Notes: generated by a model from the letters alone, not told the origin. A stretch of 64,000 nt of DNA from Microbacterium ulmi (GCF_011759705.1 NZ_JAAOZF010000002.1:620001-684000); one strand, 5' to 3'. Counted from the first letter of the stretch, positions 24,587 through 32,994 are shown. Numbers and translations are program-made.

Positions 24587-26119
24587 ATGGCGTACGAGCA
24601 GCTCCCAATCGTCGAGGTCGACCTCGACGGGCTCCTCCTCGACCTCGAGAACTACCGCATCCCGACGAGACGCGACGACGAGGCCGGAGCGCTGAAGTAT
24701 CTGTTCGCGTCAGAGGACGTCCTTGGCGCCGCGCGGCTGATACTCAGGGACGGCTACTTTGACAACGAGGTTCCGATCGTGATTGCCAGCACCCCTGGCA
24801 CGGACGGCCCGCCCTACGTCGTGCTGGAAGGTAATCGCCGCGTCAGCGCGCTGAAGGCACTGCAGAACCCCACGCTCGTTCCCGGACATGAGAGCGATAT
24901 TCGGGCGTTGCTCAAGCGGTACGCGGTCGAGGCGCAGGATCTACCCGAGCGAGTCCGGGTGATCGTCGCGCCGGATAGGGCGGCGGCCGCGCCTCACGTG
25001 GCGAGATTGCATACCGGGATCTCCAAGCGGCGCTGGAGCCGTGACCAGCAGGCTACGTTCTACTACTCGCTGGTGGACGATCAGACGACGGTAGACGATG
25101 TCAAGGCGCAGTACCCAGATGTCGATGTGGTCCGCTTCATGAAGATGGCGTTCATGCGTCGGTATCTCGCAGAAGTGCCGTTCACCGACCCGAGCCTGCG
25201 CCAGTACGCGGCAAGTGACGATTTGCGCATGTCAGTGTTCGAGTACGCGTATCGGAATAAGGACATCGCCCTCGCCATCGGCGCGGAGTTCGACAAGGAG
25301 GGGTACCTCGTTCCTCGGTCGTCATCGCCGGAACAGATCGCCGCGACCCTGCCACGCGGAAGGCTCGACGCGCTCGAGTACTTGGTCAACGAGTTCCGCG
25401 CAGACCGGCTCAACACCCGCTCGCCAGAATTCAAGAAGGCAAGCACGCCCCATCAAACGTTGGTCGCCCGCCTCAATGGACAGACGATCACATCTCCGGC
25501 TACCGGAGCGCCGGATTCGCCCGCGCCGACGCCGCGGCCCACGGGTGGGTCTTCTGGGGTGTCGGGCTCAGGGACTGATACTCCTGCTACACGAAGCTCC
25601 GGTACCTGGAGTAGTGCCGCACCGACGGCCGACCCTACCCCTGGTCCCGGTACGCGCGGCCCGAACCATCCCGACACGAAGAACACTCTCGACCTGACGG
25701 GACTCGGATACGAGAACGCCCCGCTGAACCTCAAGCTCCGCTATCACGAGCTCCGCGAGATCGGCCTCGCGCGGCTTCCCATCGCTGCTGCCATTCTGAT
25801 GCGTTCCGTGCTGGAGTCGACTATCAAGGTGCACTTCGAGGGGTCCTCGACGCCTGTGACGGGTGAACTGAGCAAGGTGTTCGCGCAGGTGGTTCAGACC
25901 TATGGCAGCGAGAAGTCACTAAAGGCGACGATCAACGCGATCCAGTCGGGCAACGTCCACAAGCACGGCTCGATCCAGTGGTTCAACCTCATTGCGCACA
26001 GCGCAGATGCCTCCGTGTCAGCGGATGACGTGCGCCAAGCCTGGAGAGTCGTGAACCCGCTGCTCAGGCACTTGCTACGTCTACCGTCGACTGCTCCTGC
26101 ACCGACTGCGACTCCATGA
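24587..26119 (+). CDS. ParB-like domain protein with C-terminal helical domain
   Basis: A 510-residue protein. The N-terminal 300 residues contain a ParB/sulfiredoxin-type fold with the motif VVLEGNRRVSALKAL (about 78-92) and a helical DNA-binding-like part (SKRRWSRDQQATFYYSLVDD). Residues about 303-375 are a Pro/Ser/Thr/Gly linker. Residues 380-505 form a second helical domain (LKLRYHELREIGLARLPI, ILMRSVLESTIKVHF, FNLIAHSADASVSADD), which resembles helical modules appended to defence-linked proteins but is not identifiable by eye. It converges on a DNA adenine methylase gene with a 56-bp overlap. It is not a chromosome-partition ParB: there is no ParA partner. Confidence 0.65.
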   Translation: MAYEQLPIVEVDLDGLLLDLENYRIPTRRDDEAGALKYLFASEDVLGAARLILRDGYFDNEVPIVIASTPGTDGPPYVVLEGNRRVSALKALQNPTLVPGHESDIRALLKRYAVEAQDLPERVRVIVAPDRAAAAPHVARLHTGISKRRWSRDQQATFYYSLVDDQTTVDDVKAQYPDVDVVRFMKMAFMRRYLAEVPFTDPSLRQYAASDDLRMSVFEYAYRNKDIALAIGAEFDKEGYLVPRSSSPEQIAATLPRGRLDALEYLVNEFRADRLNTRSPEFKKASTPHQTLVARLNGQTITSPATGAPDSPAPTPRPTGGSSGVSGSGTDTPATRSSGTWSSAAPTADPTPGPGTRGPNHPDTKNTLDLTGLGYENAPLNLKLRYHELREIGLARLPIAAAILMRSVLESTIKVHFEGSSTPVTGELSKVFAQVVQTYGSEKSLKATINAIQSGNVHKHGSIQWFNLIAHSADASVSADDVRQAWRVVNPLLRHLLRLPSTAPAPTATP

Positions 26120-26978
26120 TCGCGCGCGCGACCGCACTTGAGGCGATGAGCAGCTCTTCCGCTTGGCCTGGGTACCGCGCTGAGTAGGTCAGCTCCAGCC
26201 GGCACTGGAACTGCTCTCGGTACAGGCCCTCGATGAGTGGCGCCGTGTCGTAGGTCATGAGCCAGTGCGCTGGATGGACAGCATTGACAACTGCGGCGAG
26301 AGCCTTGTGATCGCGCCCGTCGAACGCATTGAGATAGAGCTGCGATCCGGCTTGGACATAGGGCGGGTCGATGTACATGAAGGCACTATCGTCCTGGGCG
26401 TAATTCTGGATCACGGTTCGCCCGTCGAGATCGGTCACGGTGATCCGATCAGCCAGATCTCCGATTGCAGTGAGCCGCTGCGCGAGAGTCTCACGATTGA
26501 ATCGAGCATCGATCTTGTAGTTGCCGGTCTGCGCTTGCCCGCCGATGACACCGGCATTGAGGATGCCTGAACGGTTGGTGCGGTTCAGGTAGAAGAACGC
26601 GAAGCCCAGATCCAAGATGTTCTTTTCGTTTTTCGCCCGGTAGATGGTTCGCTGTTTCTGCCACTCCTCGACATTCAGCGGGGTCGAGCGGACTCGCCCG
26701 ACTAGCTCGGCGTTGTGCTCGACTGCGGACCTCCAGAACGCATGCACCGCAGGGTCGATGTCGTTGACGACAAGATGCGCGACGATACCTTCACGCAATA
26801 GCGCAATGCCAGCTCCGACGCCGCCCGCGTAGGGCTCAATGTATCTCGGATGCTCGATATGCAGCGCTTTGATTATGTCCCCGAAGAACCCCGCGAGTGC
26901 CGCTTTACCTCCGGGGTACCGAAGAGGAGACAGCGTGCCGTAGCGCCTGGACGCAAGAACCCGTACCCGATCGCTCAT
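26064..26978 (-). CDS. D12-class DNA adenine-N6 methylase
   Basis: Transfers a methyl group from S-adenosylmethionine to adenine in DNA. The 304 residues carry the D12/Dam order: LRYPGGKA near the start, SAM-binding motif EPYAGGVGAG (48-57), FYLNRTNRSGIL (129-140) and the catalytic DPPY (204-207). The frame opens at 27071, but ATG 26978 is chosen; it overlaps the stop of the upstream zinc-ribbon gene (ATGA). No matching restriction enzyme is adjacent, so it is either an orphan methylase or part of a system with the convergent ParB-like protein. The last 19 codons overlap that gene. Confidence 0.88.
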   Translation of the reverse strand: MSDRVRVLASRRYGTLSPLRYPGGKAALAGFFGDIIKALHIEHPRYIEPYAGGVGAGIALLREGIVAHLVVNDIDPAVHAFWRSAVEHNAELVGRVRSTPLNVEEWQKQRTIYRAKNEKNILDLGFAFFYLNRTNRSGILNAGVIGGQAQTGNYKIDARFNRETLAQRLTAIGDLADRITVTDLDGRTVIQNYAQDDSAFMYIDPPYVQAGSQLYLNAFDGRDHKALAAVVNAVHPAHWLMTYDTAPLIEGLYREQFQCRLELTYSARYPGQAEELLIASSAVARAIMESQSVQEQSTVDVASA

Positions 26979-27175
26979 GACGTCCCTTTCCTGTCGGCCC
27001 GATGCGCCGCAACGCGACACCGTGCTGAGCAGAATCGAGCATCCCCGCGTCCGAGAAATCGTTCGTGGCAACGCTCACACTCCCGCCATGCACCGCGCCT
27101 GCGCAAGCGCTCGCCACGCAGAGCTCGGTCGAGGCCCGTGAGCCCTTCATCGTCGACCTTCTTCAGATCAATCAC
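26975..27175 (-). CDS. small zinc-ribbon protein
   Basis: A 66-residue basic protein with a C4-type zinc site, CERC at about 33-36 and CSARC at 49-53, in a context RFCSARCRVAAHR that resembles short zinc-ribbon DNA-binding proteins. It starts with GTG 27175 and ends overlapping the methylase ATG, so the two form an operon. A direct repeat GTAAC-N11-GTAAC around a TAGTAT box sits just before the start and may be its operator, perhaps bound by this protein itself. Function is inferred only. Confidence 0.6.
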   Translation of the reverse strand: MIDLKKVDDEGLTGLDRALRGERLRRRGAWRECERCHERFLGRGDARFCSARCRVAAHRADRKGTS

Positions 27176-27515
27176 GTTACGTATACTATCCGTTACAAAC
27201 AGTCATGCTGAGACCGACACACCCTTGTGAGGAAGGCAGTGCGGCGAGGCTCAGAACAGCGTTGGCACGTCGTTGCGCGGCGCGGCTCAACGGCCGCCGA
27301 AGACGGAGACGGGGCTGAGGTTCCCGCCCGGGGCACGGAGTCGTCCTCCATCGAGGTGCTTCACGAACACACCAGAGTCGGTGAAACTGTCGGCGGTATA
27401 GCGGGGCGTTCGCATGCTCTCTGTTCAGCTCGCGGACTCAATCGTTGCCTCCGTCACACACCAGCGAAGACATCGTCCCCGTACGAGATAGGGAGATGCC
27501 TCCGCGTCTGCGTGT
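27176..27515. other. non-coding stretch between methylase operon and integrase 1
   Basis: About 340 bp holding the promoter of the zinc-ribbon/methylase operon at its left end (TAGTAT box near 27185). A rightward frame of 125 codons crosses it, but its composition (Arg/Ser/Gly without conserved order) does not look coded. It follows the 3' end of integrase 1, a position where an attachment site of that module might once have lain; no repeat partner was found. Confidence 0.4.
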
Positions 27516-28697
27516 TCACCCGGCTTTCCCAAGAGCGCGCTCCAGGTGCTCAGCAGTCACGGGGTTCACGGTCTCGCTGCGCTGGATGTAGTGCTGCATC
27601 GTGATCCGCGGGTCGGTGTGGCCGAGGAGCTCGGAGGCGAGGAGCGCGCCTTGTGCGTCGTTGACGATGGTGGCGACGGTGCGGCGGAATCGGTGCGGGG
27701 TCACGTTCTCGATCCCGGCCCCGTTCATCACGTCGCGCAGGAGCCGGCGGATGTTGTTCGTCGTGTGCGGCGTCCCGACCCGCGTGCTGAACAAGAGCGC
27801 GCCCGGTTCGGCGTCTCCGCTACGCAGCAGGCGCGAGCGGATCGCCTGCAACGCGAACGACGGCAGCGCGACGCGGCGAACCGAGCGATCCGTCTTCGGA
27901 TGATCCTGCCGGTGCGTCGGCTCACCCTTGCGGCTGATGATCGTCCCGGCAATCCGTGCCGTCGGGATCGGACCGTCCAGATCGAGATCCTGGAGTCGGA
28001 TGGCGAGGACTTCGCCGATGCGGGCGGAGGTGCCGAGCATGACCTCGACGATCTGCCCGAGCTGACGGTCCGGCCGCGGTCCCGCCAGAACCCGCCACGA
28101 CTCCCACGCCTTGATCGCCGCCCGGATCTCCAGCACCTCGCCGATTGTGAACGCGTCCGGGATGGCCTTCTTCCGGTGCAGCCGGGAGACATGATCCATC
28201 AGGTTGCGGGGCAGGATCTCGTGGCGGACGGCGAGCGCGAGGGCAAGGCGGAGGACGACGCGGGCATGCTTGGCTCGGCTGTAGCTGCGTCTGGCGAGTT
28301 GCTTGAGGAAGTAGTCGCAGCGGGCGACCTCGATCTCCCGAAGGGTGAGGTCCTTGAACGCCGGGAGAACAAGGGCACGCATGTCCCGCTCGTAGAGCTG
28401 CCTCGTGGTTCGTGAGAGGCGGCCTTCGATCTCCATGTCTTCCAGCCAGTAGGCGACGAGCTCCGGGAAGGGGCTGTCGGCGCTCATCCCGTTGAATCCT
28501 GGCTGGTAGAGGGACCGTTCGGCGAGCTTCTGCTTCAGTTTCCGCTCAGCGGCGGAGATGGAGGGCCCAGTGGCCTGGACGAGCCGGTTCTTGCCGTCCC
28601 AGTCGCGATACCGGGCACGGGCGATATGGTTGCCGTTGGGCTGCTTGCTGGAGGCGATGACGCCGAAGGTGCCGATCGGCGTGCGGGGCCTACCCAC
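27516..28697 (-). CDS. tyrosine site-specific integrase 1
   Basis: A 393-residue phage-type tyrosine recombinase. It has an N-terminal arm-binding part starting MGRPRTPIG, a SAM-like core-binding domain (about 75-175) and the catalytic domain with Arg226 (GTSARIGEVL), the box HRFR (His335, Arg338), His360 (LLGHTDPRIT) and the nucleophile Tyr370. All catalytic residues are present, so it may be active. It overlaps a small excisionase-like gene by 8 bp. It is a distant sister of the integrase at 31384-32586, with the same N-terminal MGRPR and the same gene layout, and so probably marks a second, nested or decayed element. Confidence 0.9.
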   Translation of the reverse strand: MGRPRTPIGTFGVIASSKQPNGNHIARARYRDWDGKNRLVQATGPSISAAERKLKQKLAERSLYQPGFNGMSADSPFPELVAYWLEDMEIEGRLSRTTRQLYERDMRALVLPAFKDLTLREIEVARCDYFLKQLARRSYSRAKHARVVLRLALALAVRHEILPRNLMDHVSRLHRKKAIPDAFTIGEVLEIRAAIKAWESWRVLAGPRPDRQLGQIVEVMLGTSARIGEVLAIRLQDLDLDGPIPTARIAGTIISRKGEPTHRQDHPKTDRSVRRVALPSFALQAIRSRLLRSGDAEPGALLFSTRVGTPHTTNNIRRLLRDVMNGAGIENVTPHRFRRTVATIVNDAQGALLASELLGHTDPRITMQHYIQRSETVNPVTAEHLERALGKAG

Positions 28698-28992
28698 GCG
28701 CGCCCTCCCCCGCTGCGGGAAAGGTAGCGGCGCCCGAAGGCTGGACGTGAGGCTCGCTCATCGTGTCCATCCACGCACGGATGTCGCTGACGCCGAACAT
28801 GATGCGCTTGCCGAAACGGTACGCGCGCGGGCCTTTGCTGTTGGTGCGCCAGTCGTAGACGGTGGAGACGGGCACGCCAAGGTAGTCAGCGAGCTCCCGC
28901 GTCATGCATGAAGGCCCGATCGAGGAACTAGCGGGGGCAGGATTCGCGGTCTCGTTGCGGCGGGTGAGTGATGGTGGGTTTGCTGTGGCCAC
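28690..28992 (-). CDS. excisionase-like helix-turn-helix protein 1
   Basis: A small AlpA/MerR-type DNA-binding protein, the usual directionality factor partner of the adjoining integrase. The core is TRELADYLGVPVSTVYDWRT followed by GPRAYRFGKRIMFGVSDIRAWMD. The GTG at 28992 gives 100 residues; an ATG at 28905 giving MTRELADYLG would yield 71 and begins right at the domain. The stop overlaps the integrase start by 8 bp. A TAGTAC -10-like box lies about 30 bp upstream of the GTG. Confidence 0.8.
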   Translation of the reverse strand: MATANPPSLTRRNETANPAPASSSIGPSCMTRELADYLGVPVSTVYDWRTNSKGPRAYRFGKRIMFGVSDIRAWMDTMSEPHVQPSGAATFPAAGEGARG

Positions 28993-29159
28993 GGAGCTCA
29001 GATGTGAGCTTCATACGTACTATCTCTCGCCTCGTCGACAAATAGGACGTTGGAACCCCAGACTTCGGGCCGTTCTCGCACTCCACGGCACGGTTCGCGT
29101 CTATCCCTGATCCCTCCTTCGGAAGGCTTGGTGACTCATGTCACGAGAGGAACCGATCG

Positions 29160-30701
29160 TTGGAACTGGCTTCATACCTATCCGTCATGGAGAGCACCAA
29201 GAACCAATCAACCACCCCTATCAGAGCGCTGATTTACGCGCGGGCATCCCAGGATCGACTGAAGCTGATGCGGTCGATCAAGGATCAGATCACCGACTGC
29301 CGCGCCTGGTGCGAGCCTCTCGGTTGGAGGGTCGCGCGCGTCATCACGGATGCGGACCGCTCCGCGTCGCAGTGGCGACGCCGGGAACGCGAAGGATTCG
29401 ACGAAGCGCTTCGTCTCATCGCTTCCGGGGAGATCGATGGGTTCGTAACCTGGGAGCCGTCTCGGGCGGGCCGCGACATGAGCGTCTACGTCGAGTTGCG
29501 TGCCGCGTGCCAGGAGGCGGGCGTCCTCTATCTCACCCAGGGGCGTGTCTTCGACTTCACGCGATCGGATGACACGTTCATGCTCGGCTTCGAGTTCCTC
29601 CGGGCCGAGGCGGATGCGAACACGATGCGCGAACGGCAGCTTCGGACGGTCCGGATGATCGCGGAAAAGGGACGCCCGCATGGACGGATCCCCTACGGGT
29701 ACCGGCGCGTCTACGACGAGAGCACCGGGGTGCTCATCGGCCAGGAGCCCGACCCCCGCACCGGAGAGCTCGTTCGAATGATGGCGCGGGAAGTCCTCGA
29801 CGGAACTCCGGTGACAGCGATCGCGAATCGGATGCAGGACCTCGGCGAAGAGACGCCGCAGGGAGCACGGAACGGCAACATCTCGGCCGGCTGGACCCCC
29901 TCGACCGTGAAGCTGATCCTGAAGAATCCGACGATCGCCGGCAAGCGGGTCTTCCGCGGGCAGGTGATCGGAGACGCGGGCTGGGCACCGTTGATCTCAG
30001 CGGAAGACTTCGTCCGCCTGCAGCGGCTCCTGTTCGACCCGTCGAGACGGGTACATGTCGGTGACGGGGTGACACCCAAGTCGCTGCTGTCGCACATCGC
30101 GATTTGCGACTACTGCGGACGGGTTCTGCGTCGGACGCTCAGTCGCGCGCAGGGCGATGCCCCGAGGGTGGTGCGCTACCAGTGCCAGTTCCGCGGCTGC
30201 TACAAGGTCGCGCTCGTCGCGGCCGACCTCGACCAGTACGTCACCGACTACGCGCTGCGGTGGCTCGCGAAGCCGGATCACATCGCGCTGCTCGCCGGCG
30301 AGGACGATGACTGGATCACGCACTCACTCGCAGCTCGGCAGCGGCTGAAGGAACTTGAGGACAGACTGCAGAGCGCCACCGAGCTCTCCTCAGAGGGCCA
30401 GCTCAGCTTCACGCTGCTGACTCAGATCGAGAAGACGTTGCGTCCCGAGATCGAGCAGGCCCAGCAGCAGCTCGTGCTTCCGATCGCCGACCGTACGCTC
30501 CGGGATCTCATTGGCGCCGAGGACCTGACCGCGGCGTGGGAAACCCTGGAGTTGGAGGAGCGGCGTCGGATCATCAAGGTCCTGTTCGAGATCCGTATCA
30601 TGCAGGCTCCGCGTCGCGGCCACCGGGGCTTTCAACCGGAGCGAGTGCTCGTCACTCCTCGTGCAAGGGGAGGCGAGGCCCGACTCGACGACCCCAGGTA
30701 A
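29160..30701 (+). CDS. large serine recombinase
   Basis: A 513-residue serine integrase. The N-terminal resolvase domain has ALIYARASQDR with the nucleophile Ser30 and Arg28, and later TWEPSRAGRDMSVY. A recombinase domain follows (GRPHGRIPYGYRRVYD to WTPSTVKLILKNPTIAGKRVF), then a zinc ribbon (CDYCGRVLRR ... CQFRGC) and a coiled coil near residues 395-450. The TTG at 29160 has an AGAGG site; an ATG at 29187 is the alternative. It faces right, opposite to its neighbours. Such enzymes usually integrate phages or elements alone, so it is the third recombinase of the island and probably a remnant of another element. Confidence 0.9.
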   Translation: MELASYLSVMESTKNQSTTPIRALIYARASQDRLKLMRSIKDQITDCRAWCEPLGWRVARVITDADRSASQWRRREREGFDEALRLIASGEIDGFVTWEPSRAGRDMSVYVELRAACQEAGVLYLTQGRVFDFTRSDDTFMLGFEFLRAEADANTMRERQLRTVRMIAEKGRPHGRIPYGYRRVYDESTGVLIGQEPDPRTGELVRMMAREVLDGTPVTAIANRMQDLGEETPQGARNGNISAGWTPSTVKLILKNPTIAGKRVFRGQVIGDAGWAPLISAEDFVRLQRLLFDPSRRVHVGDGVTPKSLLSHIAICDYCGRVLRRTLSRAQGDAPRVVRYQCQFRGCYKVALVAADLDQYVTDYALRWLAKPDHIALLAGEDDDWITHSLAARQRLKELEDRLQSATELSSEGQLSFTLLTQIEKTLRPEIEQAQQQLVLPIADRTLRDLIGAEDLTAAWETLELEERRRIIKVLFEIRIMQAPRRGHRGFQPERVLVTPRARGGEARLDDPR

Positions 30702-30737
30702 GCAGTTGCTTCGGCATCGTGCCGCCCTCGCGGACCG

Positions 30738-31343
30738 CTAGATCAGCAAGATCTCCAGGGTCTGCCGTATTGTGGGTGATGCCTTCGGGAAGTGCTGTGC
30801 CACGTCAAGCAGTTTCGAGGCATAGTTGCCGCGCTCGCGGAGCCAACGCTTGAGCGCTCCGATGGCGAAGTCGCTGCCCCAGTGGTGGCTGAGGCGGAAC
30901 AGGTCGACGATGGTGCGCTCGGCCGAGTACAGGCCGATCGACATCCCGCCCGGTAGGGCGTGCTCGGTGCGCCCGATGTGGAAGGTGTCGGGGTCGAAGC
31001 GGTGCCAGCCGATGTGGAGTCCGTGGACGGTCACCGGCTGGGTGCCGCGCGGGATGGCGATCTCGCTCTGGAACGGGATCTCGTCCGTGAGGTCGTAGAT
31101 CACGAGGGCGGTGCTCAGGCAGATGGTCGCTTCCGGGCGCTTGGCCGCGACTGCCATCCATCCTGCTGTGGTGTCGTCGGTGGCCCAGGCGCGCATGAAC
31201 AGCCCGGGGGCGATCCGCTCGTACTCACCGGCTTCGAGTAGTTGCCCGAGCCTGTGGCGAGTGATCCCATGCATGGGGAGATCTCGGTATCGGAAGAGCA
31301 CCGGTGTCTCAGCGTCCACGCCACCCCTCTCGGCGAAAACCAT
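30738..31343 (-). CDS. AbiEi-type antitoxin family protein, orphan
   Basis: A 201-residue protein of the AbiEi group (type IV toxin-antitoxin antitoxins). It has an N-terminal winged-helix region (LPMHGITRHRLGQLLEAGEYERIAPGLFM), a middle ALVIYDLTDEIPFQSEIAIPRG and the late ERTIVDLFRL and FAIGALKRWLRERGNYASKL. The usual partner, an AbiEii nucleotidyltransferase, should follow directly, but the convergent serine recombinase ends only 36 bp away, so the toxin gene is missing. The ATG at 31343 has a TATACT box about 9 bp upstream and no ribosome site, suggesting a near-leaderless message. Confidence 0.75.
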   Translation of the reverse strand: MVFAERGGVDAETPVLFRYRDLPMHGITRHRLGQLLEAGEYERIAPGLFMRAWATDDTTAGWMAVAAKRPEATICLSTALVIYDLTDEIPFQSEIAIPRGTQPVTVHGLHIGWHRFDPDTFHIGRTEHALPGGMSIGLYSAERTIVDLFRLSHHWGSDFAIGALKRWLRERGNYASKLLDVAQHFPKASPTIRQTLEILLI

Positions 31344-31383
31344 TACAGATAGAGTATAGCGGGCTTAGTTTCCGTTGATGGAG

Positions 31384-32586
31384 TCAGCTCCCCAGCAGCT
31401 CGTCGAGGATCTCGACCGTGATCGGGTCGACTTCTTCGGCGCTTACGACGTAGCTGGCACGGGTGATCTGCTCGTTCGCGTGCCCAAGCAGCCGGGAGGC
31501 GAGCGTGAGCCCGGCTGCGCGTTCGACGAGTGTCGCAGTAGTGCGGCGATAGATGTGCGTGCTGTACTCGTCCACCTCGACGCCGAGCTTCTCGAGCGCC
31601 TCGCGATTGTCGTCGACGAACGAGCGCAGCAGCCGTTCGTAGTTGCTGACGCTGATCGGGTTGCCGGTCTTCGTTCCGAACAGGAGCGCGTCCTGCCCTG
31701 ATGGCGCGAGCGCGAGGCGTCGCCGCACCGCGTCCGCCGCCAGGGCCGGCAGGGCGACGCGGCGACGCTGTCGAGTGCGCTTCGGGGCGTTCTTACGGAC
31801 GATGCCCTGTTCCTTGTTCTGGATGATGGTGCCGTCGATGAGCATCGTCGGCGGTGCGGTGATGATATCCACGTCCCGGCGTCGCAGGCCGATGCACTCC
31901 CCCACGCGTGCCGACGTACCGAGCATGATGTCCATCCCGTCGATGAGCGCCCGGTGGTTCGGGCGCGGCCCGTCGGACTGGTCCTCGCGCCAGTGCTCCA
32001 TCAGCTCGCGGATCCCGGCGATCTGCGCGGGCGTGAGGATCGAGGTCTTCTTCTCGGGGAGCGGCAGACGTTGCACATCGCGGACTGGGTTGAACGGGAT
32101 CGCGTCGTCACGAACTGCGTAGCCGCAGATCAGCCCGAGTACCGCGCGTGCCCGCCGGGCGGCGGAGACGGACTTCTCCAGCAGGATCGCCTGGATGATG
32201 CGGTCGCACCGGCCGACGGTGAGCGCTCCGAGGGTGATCCCGCCGCACTGTGGCACGACAAGCCGCCGCAGCGTCGTCTCGTACGACTCGTAGGTGGAAA
32301 AAGACAGGGACCCGGCGACGGCTCGGGCGCGGATCTGCTCCAGCCACGCGGTGCCCGCTTCAGCGATCGTGTTGCGGCTGTCGAGTCCACTGAAAGCGGA
32401 ACTGCTGAGCGCCTCAACTCGTCGGAGAAGTAGAGCACGAGCCTCCTCTTCGGTGTCGGCGACCACACGCAGCTGATGGAGATTCCCGCCGTCGTCGCGA
32501 GCTTGAGCGCGGGCGCGGTAGCCGGTGGCGAGGCGGGTGATGTGGATGGTGCCCATCTCCCCGGCGGGGATGCGTGGCCTACCCAT
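31384..32586 (-). CDS. tyrosine site-specific integrase 2 (probable driver of the island)
   Basis: A 400-residue tyrosine recombinase with N-terminal MGRPRIPAG, a core-binding domain (about 73-175) and a complete catalytic set: Arg227 (GTSARVGECI), His344 and Arg347 (THIYRR), His369 (LLGHANEQIT) and Tyr379. Its excisionase-like partner overlaps it by 8 bp and lies between it and the tRNA-Gln attachment site, about 375 bp away. This position, next to the right end in the tRNA, makes it the best candidate for the enzyme that integrated the island. Confidence 0.92.
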   Translation of the reverse strand: MGRPRIPAGEMGTIHITRLATGYRARAQARDDGGNLHQLRVVADTEEEARALLLRRVEALSSSAFSGLDSRNTIAEAGTAWLEQIRARAVAGSLSFSTYESYETTLRRLVVPQCGGITLGALTVGRCDRIIQAILLEKSVSAARRARAVLGLICGYAVRDDAIPFNPVRDVQRLPLPEKKTSILTPAQIAGIRELMEHWREDQSDGPRPNHRALIDGMDIMLGTSARVGECIGLRRRDVDIITAPPTMLIDGTIIQNKEQGIVRKNAPKRTRQRRRVALPALAADAVRRRLALAPSGQDALLFGTKTGNPISVSNYERLLRSFVDDNREALEKLGVEVDEYSTHIYRRTTATLVERAAGLTLASRLLGHANEQITRASYVVSAEEVDPITVEILDELLGS

Positions 32587-32764
32587 GCCGGCGCTCCTTC
32601 ACCCAGGCGAGGAGCTCGTCGCGGTCGTAGCGGACGTGGCGGCCGAGCTTCAGCCAAGGCGGGCCGGAGCGGGTCACCCTCCAGTCCTCGACGGTGCGCA
32701 GAGGCACGCGGAGGAGGTCGGCGACCTCGCGGCTGGTGAGGAGAACGGGCGTCGTCTGATCCAT
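32579..32764 (-). CDS. excisionase-like helix-turn-helix protein 2
   Basis: A 61-residue AlpA/MerR-type protein: LLTSREVADLLRVPLRTVED then RSGPPWLKLGRHVRYDRDEL. It is the expected directionality factor for the integrase whose start it overlaps by 8 bp. The frame is open to 32887, but ATG 32764 begins just ahead of the domain and gives the normal size. No clear ribosome site is visible. Confidence 0.8.
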   Translation of the reverse strand: MDQTTPVLLTSREVADLLRVPLRTVEDWRVTRSGPPWLKLGRHVRYDRDELLAWVKERRHG

Positions 32765-32959
32765 GACGGTCAGGTACGACCGGGCTCCCAGCAGTAGGCA
32801 GCCGTAGCCGGCAGCATCCGGGGCGGGACGCCGCGGATCGGCAGCCTTAGCCGTGCGGGAGCGGTATTTCGTCCCGTATCTCGTCACCAGGCCCGAAACG
32901 GGCTCTGACCAGGGGATGGACGATGGGCTGTTTAGCCGCGGGATCTCGCCAAATCTACT
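32765..32959. other. right island end between excisionase and tRNA-Gln
   Basis: About 195 bp without a gene. It contains TTTCGTCCCG and TCTCGTCACC at 32867-32888, which resemble the TGGTCMCC pairs at the left end and may be diverged arm sites of the same integrase. The promoter of the xis-int module should also lie here. Confidence 0.4.
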
Positions 32960-32994
32960 GCTGGGGTACCTGGACTCGAACCAAGAACAACTGA
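32960..32994. repeat. right attachment site (attR core) inside tRNA-Gln
   Basis: The 35-base partner of 18781-18815. It forms the 3' half of the intact tRNA-Gln gene, up to the base after the anticodon loop, so integration left the tRNA functional. Confidence 0.9.

Larger units (their letters stand above)
18781..32994. mobile_element. integrated genomic island in tRNA-Gln(CTG)
   Basis: About 14.2 kb between 35-bp direct repeats of the tRNA-Gln 3' half. The right repeat belongs to the intact tRNA, the left one is the leftover. The integrase/excisionase pair at 31384-32764 abuts the tRNA, the usual place for the recombinase that drove integration. Cargo comprises a DUF4062 protein, a nuclease-NACHT ATPase, a Fic protein, a ParB-like protein, an adenine methylase, a second integrase module, a serine recombinase and an AbiEi-like protein. 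No conjugation, replication or phage structural genes are seen, so it is a defence-type island or satellite that needs outside help to move between cells. Confidence 0.88.

Noticed and set aside
24587..26119. Chromosome or plasmid partition ParB
   Set aside because: There is no ParA neighbour, no parS-like repeats and no typical ParB helix-turn-helix context; the linker and C-terminal domain do not fit a partition protein.
27227..27604. Rightward 125-codon open frame between the methylase operon and integrase 1
   Set aside because: Composition is Arg/Ser/Gly with no conserved order or ribosome site, and its end overlaps the integrase gene on the other strand; it looks like a chance open frame in GC-rich DNA.
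18816..32959. Prophage
   Set aside because: Despite three recombinases there are no capsid, terminase, tail, lysis or replication genes, so a defence-type island or satellite fits better.
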